Shown here: piece by piece, positions 15,136-21,240 of the stretch
Layout: every line of letters starts with the position of its first letter
Position numbering within the stretch: the stretch's first letter is position 1
From: Salinisphaera sp. UBA6602
GTDB lineage: Bacteria > Pseudomonadota > Gammaproteobacteria > Nevskiales > Salinisphaeraceae
Direction of reading: 5' to 3'
NCBI GenBank assembly: GCA_002433465.1
Contig: DJIE01000182.1
Coordinates: 2,554-23,793 of the forward strand
Length of the DNA stretch: 21,240 nucleotides
Made by a program: the position numbers and the translations under genes
The notes under the pieces: model-generated
The model's input: the letters and a program-made list of their open reading frames with translations, nothing else
Told to the model about the DNA's origin: nothing
Databases searched by the model: none

Positions 15136-15942
15136 CTATCCCTTCCGGCGTACCAGCCCCCGCTGCGGATCGTAGCCCCAGACGGCGAGTGCGAAGAACA
15201 CGACCAGCGTAGCTGCCACGACCGCGAGCGCTAGGACGTTGATCTGACCGTATAAGGCGAAACGCACCAGCTCGACGCCATGGGTAAAGGGGTTGATACG
15301 CGACAGCTGATAGATGACGGTCGCCCCCGATTCCTGCAGCCGCCAGAGCGGATATAGCGCCGGCGACAGGAAGAACATGGGAAAGATCACGAAGTTCATG
15401 GTGCCGGCAAAGTTCTCCAGCTGCTTGATATACACCGACAGCAGCAGACCCAGCGCCCCGAGCATGAGCCCGGTGAGTATCAGTGCCGGCAAGACAGTGA
15501 GCAGGCCCGGCCACCAGGGCAGATCGACACCGAACAAGGCACACACCACGAGAAACGCGTAGGCCTGCAGCACGGACAGAAACGTCCCCGCCAGCAGCTT
15601 GCAGGCCAACAGCACCGAGCGTGGCAGGGGCGCGGTGAGCAGCAGGCGCATGAGCCCCATCTCGCGGTCGTAGACCATGGCCAGCGACGACTGCATGCCG
15701 TTGAACAGCAGCACCATGCCGAGCAGGCCCGGCACCACGTAGACCTGATACTCGATATAGCTGTCGTAGGGCGGCAGCACGGAAATGCCGAATACGTTCT
15801 TGAAGCCGGCCGCGAAGATCAGCAGCCACAGGCTCGGACGGACCACCGCCGAGGCCAGCCGGCCCCGCTGGTGCATGAACTTGACGGTTTCGCGCGAGGA
15901 CACCGCCACCAGCGCCTCGAACACATGGGCAATACGGGCCAT
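15136..15942 (-). CDS. ABC-2-type permease, PQQ-associated ABC system
   Basis: A 268-residue inner-membrane protein with about six transmembrane helices, of the ABC-2 permease type. YDREMGLMRLLLTAPLPRS (about residues 91-109) is the cytoplasmic coupling segment. MFFLSPALYPLW and the following INPFTHGVELVRFALYG stretch are typical of the permease found beside PQQ-dependent alcohol dehydrogenases (TIGR03861-like). It would pair with the ATPase at 18194 and the binding protein immediately upstream, from which it is separated by three bases. ABC-2 permeases usually export, so the direction of transport is not settled, even though related systems (Ped in P. putida, Lut in methylotrophs) are tied to lanthanide uptake. 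It is the last gene of the operon. Confidence 0.88.
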   Translation of the reverse strand: MARIAHVFEALVAVSSRETVKFMHQRGRLASAVVRPSLWLLIFAAGFKNVFGISVLPPYDSYIEYQVYVVPGLLGMVLLFNGMQSSLAMVYDREMGLMRLLLTAPLPRSVLLACKLLAGTFLSVLQAYAFLVVCALFGVDLPWWPGLLTVLPALILTGLMLGALGLLLSVYIKQLENFAGTMNFVIFPMFFLSPALYPLWRLQESGATVIYQLSRINPFTHGVELVRFALYGQINVLALAVVAATLVVFFALAVWGYDPQRGLVRRKG

Positions 15943-15945
15943 GGA

Positions 15946-17199
15946 TCAGGCCCCCTTGTGGTCGGTTGCGAGCTTGCAGGCCGATTCGCGCGGGTCGAAG
16001 CCGAGCGTGTCGAGATAGTTGTCCGGGTGCAGAAACCCCTCCAGCGGTGCCCGTGCAACCACCCAGTTGCCGCTGCCCAGCAGCATGGGCTGGCGCAGCT
16101 GGCCGTCCCAGTCACGAAACCCCATGCGATAGCCCTTGAAGCCGTCGAGATTGATTTCGTCGCCGCGAATATAGGCCGCGAGCTTTGCGTAGTCGGTGCT
16201 GTCGGTACGCTGCACGGCCTCCACCACTGCTTTTACTGCCACCCAGGCAGCCCAGTCGTAGGCCGTCATATGCCGGTCGGCCTTCTTTTCCAGTCGATTG
16301 TTGAGCTGACGCGCGCCGTGGCGCGTCCAGGCCCAATGCCAGGCCTGGGGCACCAGACCGCCGCTGCCCACCACGGGGCGCGGTTTCTGAATGGCGAAAT
16401 TGGCGTTGCGGGCGAATTCACCCTGGGTATCGGCGATATAGACCGCGTCGTAGTCCACACCGGAGGTCAGCAGCTTGGGGTTGTTGTGCTCTCGCTCGCG
16501 CGGGTTGTTGCCGAGCACGAATGCGCGCGTGCCGGTGATATTCAACCCGAAACGCTTTGCCGACCGCTCAAATGACCGGGCCAGCACCTTGTCGGCCGAT
16601 TCGGGGCCGACCAGCAGCAATACGTTCTTCCATTGCCGCGACACCAGATACTGCGCCAACGCATCGTTGCGCATGGCATCCGACGGGATCGTATGCAGGA
16701 GGTTCGCCTGGCAATGGGCACCGCGCAGGCGATCGTCATGGGCGGCCACGTTGAACAACGTCAGGTCGTCGCCGGCGAACTCGGCCGCCACCCGCGAAAC
16801 CGTACCGGCCGGCAGATCGAGCAGGATGAATCGGGCGCCGCTATCGCGCATGCGGCGTACCGTGTCCAGCACCTCGCGCGTATTCGATACTAGTTTTTCG
16901 TCGAGGCCGAACTTCACCCCCGCCGCAATACCGGGGAAACGCGCTTCGTCGATGGCCACGCGGGCACCAGCCACGGGCCGCCCCCAGGGCTCGCCCTGGT
17001 ATTCGCGCTGCATGCGCGCCGGCGAATAGCGCGGGTCGTCGTTCCAGCCGATATAGCCCAGGTCGAATTTTTCGAGATTCTGCTGGGCGACGGCCGGGCT
17101 CGGCAACATACAAAGTATTGCGCCGAGACAAAGACACAGCAGCGCTGACCGCCGCAATGCGGGCCACATCGCCCTTGTCGAGTAACGGCCCATGCTCAT
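15946..17199 (-). CDS. Periplasmic substrate-binding protein, PQQ-associated ABC system
   Basis: A 417-residue exported protein; the signal peptide ends at AVA-Q (after residue 38). The mature part is a type-1 periplasmic-binding (branched-chain amino-acid/ABC) fold, like the binding protein associated with PQQ-dependent alcohol dehydrogenase systems (TIGR03863-like). Landmarks are LGYIGWNDDPRYSP near the mature N-terminus, DSGARFILLDLPAG, NVLLLVGPESADKVLARS, and FKGYRMGFRDWDGQLRQP near the C-terminus. It presumably delivers a ligand to the ABC-2 permease. Its ATG overlaps the propeller stop as ATGA (17196-17199). Two cysteines remain in the mature protein (about 163 and 409). The ligand is unknown; aromatic alcohols, a PQQ-related compound or a metal chelate are all compatible. 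Confidence 0.88.
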   Translation of the reverse strand: MSMGRYSTRAMWPALRRSALLCLCLGAILCMLPSPAVAQQNLEKFDLGYIGWNDDPRYSPARMQREYQGEPWGRPVAGARVAIDEARFPGIAAGVKFGLDEKLVSNTREVLDTVRRMRDSGARFILLDLPAGTVSRVAAEFAGDDLTLFNVAAHDDRLRGAHCQANLLHTIPSDAMRNDALAQYLVSRQWKNVLLLVGPESADKVLARSFERSAKRFGLNITGTRAFVLGNNPREREHNNPKLLTSGVDYDAVYIADTQGEFARNANFAIQKPRPVVGSGGLVPQAWHWAWTRHGARQLNNRLEKKADRHMTAYDWAAWVAVKAVVEAVQRTDSTDYAKLAAYIRGDEINLDGFKGYRMGFRDWDGQLRQPMLLGSGNWVVARAPLEGFLHPDNYLDTLGFDPRESACKLATDHKGA

Positions 17200-18194
17200 T
17201 CGGCGAGCGTGTCGATAACCACGCTATGCGGCACGCGCCCGGCCGGGACCGAGCGCAACGTCTTGTGCGCGGCGATATCGACGATCGACATGTCGTCGGA
17301 CAGACCGTTGGTGATATACAGCTGCTTGCCGTCACGGCTCTGGGCGATGCCCCAGGCACGGTCTCCGACCAGCACATAGTCCTCCACGGCATGCGTTTTC
17401 GCGTTCACGAACGCGACGTGATTCGCGCGCCCGAGCGTAACGAAGGCGCTCTGCCCATCCTCGGAGAGTTTGATACCCACAGGGGTGACGTCTTCCGGGC
17501 GAAAGCCCTGCGGCTTGAATTCGATGGTGTCGCTGACTTCATTGGTCTGCGTATCGATCAGCGATACCGAGCCGGACAGCTCGTTGGTCACCCACAGCGT
17601 GTTGCCGTCCGCGGACAGCGCAAAACGCCGCGGCCGGTTGCCGACCACGATATTGGCTTCGATTTCGTGGCTGTCCAGGTTCACGCGGTGCACCATATTC
17701 GCCACTTCCGACGTCACGTAGGCGGTCTTGCCGTCGGGCGTGACCAGTACGCCTTCGGGCTCCTGGCCAACATCGATTCGCGTCACGGCCTTCTTGGCGT
17801 CGATGTCGTAGATGGTGAACTGGGCATCGTCCTCGTTGGAGATATACAGATGCCTGCCGTCGGGGCCGATGGCGAAGATTTCCGGATCGTCGATATCGGT
17901 AAGCCGGTCGACGACCTTGCCCTGCTCAACGTCGATGACATCGATGGAGTCGTCGTCACCGCAGGCCACATAGAGCTTTTTGTGGTCGGGCGAAAAGGCG
18001 AGCCAGCGCGGGCGCTCGGATACCGCGATGGTGTCGATCCTGTCCATGCTCTGGCCGTCGAAAACAGTAACCAGGTCATCGTCTTCGCTGGAGACATAGA
18101 CATTGCCGGTACCGGCCGCGAACAGCGCCGGGCTCGCAGCCAGACACGCGGCTGCTACCGCCAGCCGGGCCTGTTTGTATCGATTGAAACGCAT
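17196..18194 (-). CDS. Exported seven-bladed YVTN beta-propeller, PQQ-associated
   Basis: A 332-residue exported protein with a signal peptide ending near residue 26 (PALFA-A). Seven YVTN-type repeats are visible, marked by NVYVSSEDDDLV, KLYVACGDDDSI, HLYISNEDDAQF, TAYVTSEVANMV, TLWVTNELSGSV, SAFVTLGRANHV and QLYITNGLSDDM. PVGIKLSEDGQSAFVTLG matches the PQQ-catabolism-associated propeller family (TIGR03866-like). Blades 1-3 carry acidic clusters at the same position in the repeat, which would place them next to each other on one face. The start at 18194 is chosen for GAGGAG upstream and for the signal peptide; its ATG shares a base with the ATPase stop (TGATG). It likely works in the periplasm with the binding protein. 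Function is unproven. Confidence 0.9.
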   Translation of the reverse strand: MRFNRYKQARLAVAAACLAASPALFAAGTGNVYVSSEDDDLVTVFDGQSMDRIDTIAVSERPRWLAFSPDHKKLYVACGDDDSIDVIDVEQGKVVDRLTDIDDPEIFAIGPDGRHLYISNEDDAQFTIYDIDAKKAVTRIDVGQEPEGVLVTPDGKTAYVTSEVANMVHRVNLDSHEIEANIVVGNRPRRFALSADGNTLWVTNELSGSVSLIDTQTNEVSDTIEFKPQGFRPEDVTPVGIKLSEDGQSAFVTLGRANHVAFVNAKTHAVEDYVLVGDRAWGIAQSRDGKQLYITNGLSDDMSIVDIAAHKTLRSVPAGRVPHSVVIDTLAE

Positions 18195-18946
18195 CAGACG
18201 GTCTCCTCTTTTTTCTTTGGCGCTTCGCCGGTGAGCGCGAGAAACGCCGCCCCCAGCGAAGCCGTATCGGTTTGTTCGCACAGCGCGCGCGGCGTATCCA
18301 CGGCAATGCGCTGGCCCTTGTGCAGCACGATCACGCGGTGTGCGCGCTCGGCCTCATCCACCAGATGGGTCGCCCAGAGCACGCCCATGCCACGCTCGGC
18401 ACAGAGCTTGTGTACATAGTCGACCAGCAACTCGCGCGAGCCGGGGTCCAGGCCCACGGTCGGCTCGTCCATGAGCACCAGGGCCGGCTCGTGCAACAAC
18501 GCCCGGGCGAGTTCGATCTTGCGCCGGTTGCCGCCCGACAACGCCCGGGCCGGGTCCTGGGCGCGCTCGGCCTGGCCGATACGCGCCAGCTCGTCGTCGA
18601 TACGGGCTTTTGCTCTGCCCCCCATGCCATGCAGGCGGGCATGAAACTTCAGATTCGCCACCACGCTCAGATCCAGATCGAGCGTGGGTTGCTGAAACAC
18701 CACGCCGAGCTTGGCCAGTGCCGCACGCGCGTCGCGCCGCATGTCGTGGCCGGCGACTTCGATCGCGCCTTCATCGGGCACGAACAAACCGGTCAGCAGC
18801 TGGAACAACGTACTCTTGCCGGCGCCGTTCGGGCCCAGCAATGCCACGAACTCGCCCGGTTCGACGCGAAGCGACAGCGCATCGAGCGCCTTCAGCGCGC
18901 CATAGGATTTGCTGACCGCATCGACTTTCAAAGCAGCCTGGCTCAT
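18194..18946 (-). CDS. ABC transporter ATPase, PQQ-associated ABC system
   Basis: A 250-residue ATPase. Walker A is GPNGAGKST (38-46), Q-loop VVFQQPTLD, signature LSGGN (136-140), Walker B LVLMDEP (157-163), and the H-loop His194 in WATHLVDEAE. The short C-terminus ends in a Lys/Glu-rich tail. The text is of the ABC-2 (CcmA/multidrug) ATPase type and fits the PQQ-system ATPase (TIGR03864-like) that partners the permease at 15136. Its ATG overlaps the stop of the upstream SsuB-like ATPase as ATGA (18943-18946), so the two ATPase genes are translationally coupled although they serve different permease types. Confidence 0.92.
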   Translation of the reverse strand: MSQAALKVDAVSKSYGALKALDALSLRVEPGEFVALLGPNGAGKSTLFQLLTGLFVPDEGAIEVAGHDMRRDARAALAKLGVVFQQPTLDLDLSVVANLKFHARLHGMGGRAKARIDDELARIGQAERAQDPARALSGGNRRKIELARALLHEPALVLMDEPTVGLDPGSRELLVDYVHKLCAERGMGVLWATHLVDEAERAHRVIVLHKGQRIAVDTPRALCEQTDTASLGAAFLALTGEAPKKKEETV

Positions 18947-19740
18947 GCAGTGTCCTCGTGGGTGGCCAGAGGCTGGCCCGGATCGAGTATGCCGGAGAGC
19001 AGCCGTGGGTGGCGCGCCAGCAGGGCCTGTTGTGCCGCGGCTACCTCGGCGCTTTCCAGATCTTTGCCGCGTGCGCCTTCGACCGGATGATCGAGCAGCA
19101 CGCGGGCCGGCGTACCGCCGAGAAATACGACGCGATCGGCCAGCGCCAGCGCTTCGCGCAGATCGTGGGTGACGAACAGCACCAGCGGGCGCTGGCGTTC
19201 ACACAGCTGCAGCAGCGAACGACGCAGGCGATTGCCGGTCGGCATATCCAGCGATACGAACGGTTCGTCCATGAGCAACAGCTGCGGCTCGACCACGAAC
19301 GCCCGCGCCAGCGCCACCCGTCGCTGCATGCCGCCCGACAGGTGATTGGGCCAGACGTGCAGCGCCTCGCCCAGGCCGACTTCTTCAAGCAGCCCCGCAG
19401 CCCGAGACCGATAGCCGGGCTCGTGCGCGCTGCGTTCGGCCTCGGCGAGCTTGACGTTATCGAGCGCGCTCAGCCAGGGCATGAGCCGCGGCTCCTGAAA
19501 CATCATGCCCATATGCGCCGGTGACTGACCGGGGGCCGACAGCGGCCGACCATTCCATGTGATGTCGCCGTCGTAGTCGTCATCGAGACCGGCCACCAGC
19601 GAAAGCAGCGTGCTCTTGCCGGCGCCGGAGGGGCCGACCAGCGCGATGAACTCGCCCGGTGCGGCCTCGATGCAGCATTCGCCCAGAACGGCCGCGCCGT
19701 CGAAGCGCTTTTCGCGAATATGAATATGCAGACCGCTCAT
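18943..19740 (-). CDS. NitT/TauT-type ABC transporter ATPase (SsuB-like)
   Basis: A 265-residue ATPase of the nitrate/sulfonate/taurine importer family. Walker A is GPSGAGKST (36-44), Q-loop Gln82 in FQEPRLMPW, signature LSGGM (134-138), Walker B LLLMDEP (154-160) and His192 in VTHD. The D-loop reads VSLD. The start at 19740 is chosen because its ATG overlaps the permease stop as ATGA (19737-19740); a longer open frame runs into the permease gene and is not coding. It energises the permease encoded just upstream. Substrate cannot be read from the ATPase. Confidence 0.92.
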   Translation of the reverse strand: MSGLHIHIREKRFDGAAVLGECCIEAAPGEFIALVGPSGAGKSTLLSLVAGLDDDYDGDITWNGRPLSAPGQSPAHMGMMFQEPRLMPWLSALDNVKLAEAERSAHEPGYRSRAAGLLEEVGLGEALHVWPNHLSGGMQRRVALARAFVVEPQLLLMDEPFVSLDMPTGNRLRRSLLQLCERQRPLVLFVTHDLREALALADRVVFLGGTPARVLLDHPVEGARGKDLESAEVAAAQQALLARHPRLLSGILDPGQPLATHEDTA

Positions 19741-20525
19741 GCCCGCCACCGCGAGAGCCGGTTTTCGAGCGGGCGCATAACACAGGCTTCGATGAGCAAC
19801 ACCACGCCCGCAAACGCCAGCGTATACGCCAGGATGCTGCTGATATCGAAGAACTGGTAGTACACATGCAGCTGAAAACCCACGCCGTTGCTGCGCCCGA
19901 GTAGCTCCACCACGAGCACGATCTTCCATATCAGGGCCAGGCCACTACGGGCAGCGCCCATGAGATAGGGATAGAGCTGCGGCAGAAACACCTGCCGCAA
20001 AGACACCATCCGGGGCACGCGGTAAGCCTGGGCCACGGCAAGCAGTTTCGGGTCCACCGCGCGCGCACCTTCGCGCACCATCACCACCACGGTGGGAATC
20101 TTGTTGAGCGCGACCGCCAGCACTGCGGCAACGTCGTTCAGGCCGAACCACACGTAGCAAAGGATGATGGTCACCAGCGCCGGGATGTTGAGCCCCAGCA
20201 CCAGCGCGCCGTCGAACACGAGATCGAGCTGGCGATAACGCCCGAGCACGATACCCACCGCGGTGCCGATGGCCATCGCCAGCATAAAGGCCACGCCCAC
20301 GCGGGCCAGGGTGATTGTCAGATGGTAGGGCAGCTCCCCCGACAGCGTATGCGCGAACAGCGCTTCCAGCACCGCCAGCGGGCCGGGCAGCACGTCGCTG
20401 CGGGCAACAAGCGCGATGATCTGCCATACCAGCACCAGGCCGGCGAACGACCCAGCACGCACCAGCGCCGGACGCCGATTCACGGGCGAACGCCCCCGCG
20501 CCATGTCACGGCTGGCGATAGCCAT
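19737..20525 (-). CDS. NitT/TauT-type ABC transporter permease (SsuC-like)
   Basis: A 262-residue inner-membrane permease with about six helices. The cytoplasmic EAA-type loop is EGARAVDPKLLAVAQAYRVP, continuing to the FLPQLYPYLMGAARSGLALIW segment, characteristic of SsuC/TauC/NrtB proteins. ATG 20525 overlaps the binding-protein gene by 20 bases; ATG 20504, one base after the upstream stop, is an alternative that loses seven residues. It forms an importer with the SsuB-like ATPase and the periplasmic binding protein that flank it. Confidence 0.9.
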   Translation of the reverse strand: MAIASRDMARGRSPVNRRPALVRAGSFAGLVLVWQIIALVARSDVLPGPLAVLEALFAHTLSGELPYHLTITLARVGVAFMLAMAIGTAVGIVLGRYRQLDLVFDGALVLGLNIPALVTIILCYVWFGLNDVAAVLAVALNKIPTVVVMVREGARAVDPKLLAVAQAYRVPRMVSLRQVFLPQLYPYLMGAARSGLALIWKIVLVVELLGRSNGVGFQLHVYYQFFDISSILAYTLAFAGVVLLIEACVMRPLENRLSRWRA

Positions 20526-21240
20526 CCCAGAACACGTCGGGCGACAGCCGGGTCACGCCGCCGGTGAGCCGGCCGTCGCTTTCGCTGGCGAGCACGTCGA
20601 ACAGCTGCCCTGCCGCCGCAATTTCCGGGGCGCCGTAGCGTTTGATGATGCCGGCGCGGTAGCCCTCACGGATCGCGGCAAAAACGGCCTCGCTTTCCGG
20701 CTTGATCATCACCTCGAGCGGCGCCCAGGCCTCGTCGGACTCGTCGAGCAGGCGCTTGGCATCCTGGCTGGCGGCCAGAAAATGCTGCAGTTCGGCCCGG
20801 TGTTGGTCGGCCCAGTCCTCGGCGAACACCCAGCCAAGCAGCGGCGGCACCGTATCGATACCCAGGCCTTCGAGCATCTGCTCGACGCTGACCAGCGGAC
20901 GCATGCCCAGCGCCGACAGGCGTGCGTTGTAGTGCCAGAAATTCACCGCGGCCGGCAGATCGCCCTCGAGCAGCAGCCGGTTGATCATCGGCGGCGCGGC
21001 AAAGGTCGGCTCGACCGCCTGTTCCAGATCCATGCCCCGGGTCTTCTGCGCGTAGGCACGCAGCAGCAGCCAGGTCTTGTCCACCGGGCCGCCGGCGATG
21101 CCCAGCTTCTTGTTGTCGAGATCGGCCAGCGTGGTCACCCCCGATGCCGGGTTGACCATCACCGCGCCCACCGCCCGCGAATAGGGCGCGAACTGATAGC
21201 GGCGGTCGTCGGCGCGCTGGCGCGCTGCCCATAGCCAGTC
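20506..21240 (-). CDS. Periplasmic NMT1/SsuA-like binding protein (N-terminus beyond window)
   Basis: The last 245 codons of a periplasmic binding protein; the frame stays open to the window edge, so the signal peptide and start lie outside. Visible segments DLDNKKLGIAGGPVDKTW, then LLLEGDLPAAVNFWHYNARL, then LLGWVFAEDWADQH are of the NMT1/SsuA/TauA type, as expected next to an SsuBC-like pair. In this family the protein binds sulfonates, taurine, pyrimidine precursors or similar small organic ligands. Here it heads (or is near the head of) an operon of PQQ-associated genes, so its ligand may be linked to alcohol oxidation. Confident on family, not on ligand. Confidence 0.85.
   Translation of the reverse strand, partial: DWLWAARQRADDRRYQFAPYSRAVGAVMVNPASGVTTLADLDNKKLGIAGGPVDKTWLLLRAYAQKTRGMDLEQAVEPTFAAPPMINRLLLEGDLPAAVNFWHYNARLSALGMRPLVSVEQMLEGLGIDTVPPLLGWVFAEDWADQHRAELQHFLAASQDAKRLLDESDEAWAPLEVMIKPESEAVFAAIREGYRAGIIKRYGAPEIAAAGQLFDVLASESDGRLTGGVTRLSPDVFWDGYRQP

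Noticed and set aside
1..21240. CRISPR arrays, insertion sequences, tRNA or rRNA genes
   Set aside because: No regularly spaced repeats, transposase-like frames with terminal inverted repeats, or recognisable RNA genes were seen on reading either strand.

Overview
The window is high-GC, gene-dense DNA that looks like a gammaproteobacterium, probably a halophilic or marine one: a BCCT-type compatible-solute transporter sits beside a PQQ (pyrroloquinoline quinone) alcohol-oxidation gene set. A Salinisphaera- or Pseudomonas-like relative is my guess; no rRNA or other taxonomic marker is present. The first 12 bases (C plus 11 G) look like a contig edge or sequencing artefact.

Layout. (1) 80-2015, minus strand: pqqB-pqqC-pqqD, coupled by ATGA overlaps; pqqA and pqqE are not visible. 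(2) 2109-4040, minus: an AcoR-type sigma-54 enhancer-binding activator. (3) 4383-5894, plus: an NAD-type aldehyde dehydrogenase, followed by two tandem hairpins, the second a strong intrinsic terminator. (4) 6338-10776, plus: a LuxR-family response regulator, an overlapping NarX/MoxY-type sensor kinase, and a TonB-dependent outer-membrane receptor with a very acidic loop. (5) 11064-11381: a small two-helix membrane protein. (6) 11401-14768: two DUF4442 (hot-dog thioesterase-like) genes, a divergent TetR regulator with a clear double operator, and a BCCT transporter; this block looks unrelated to PQQ metabolism. (7) 15136-21240, minus: seven tightly coupled genes reading from the right edge. 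They are an SsuABC/TauABC-like importer (binding protein truncated by the window, permease, ATPase) followed by the 'PQQ-associated' ABC system (ATPase, seven-bladed YVTN propeller, periplasmic binding protein, ABC-2 permease).

How it fits together. A PQQ-dependent dehydrogenase, not in this window, would oxidise an alcohol in the periplasm. Its aldehyde product would be finished by the dehydrogenase at 4383, and pqqBCD would supply the cofactor. Good -24/-12 promoters lie in front of both pqqB (2055-2069) and the aldehyde dehydrogenase (4266-4280), on either side of the sigma-54 activator gene. This points to a small regulon that couples cofactor synthesis to aldehyde removal.

The PQQ-associated ABC genes belong to the families of the Ped ABC transporter of Pseudomonas putida and the Lut system of methylotrophs, which are linked to lanthanide uptake. 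With the acidic TonB receptor and the two-component system, the window could encode a complete metal-supply and sensing module for a lanthanide-dependent quinoprotein. That is inference. The most unusual point is that a second, SsuABC-like importer is translationally fused into the same operon.
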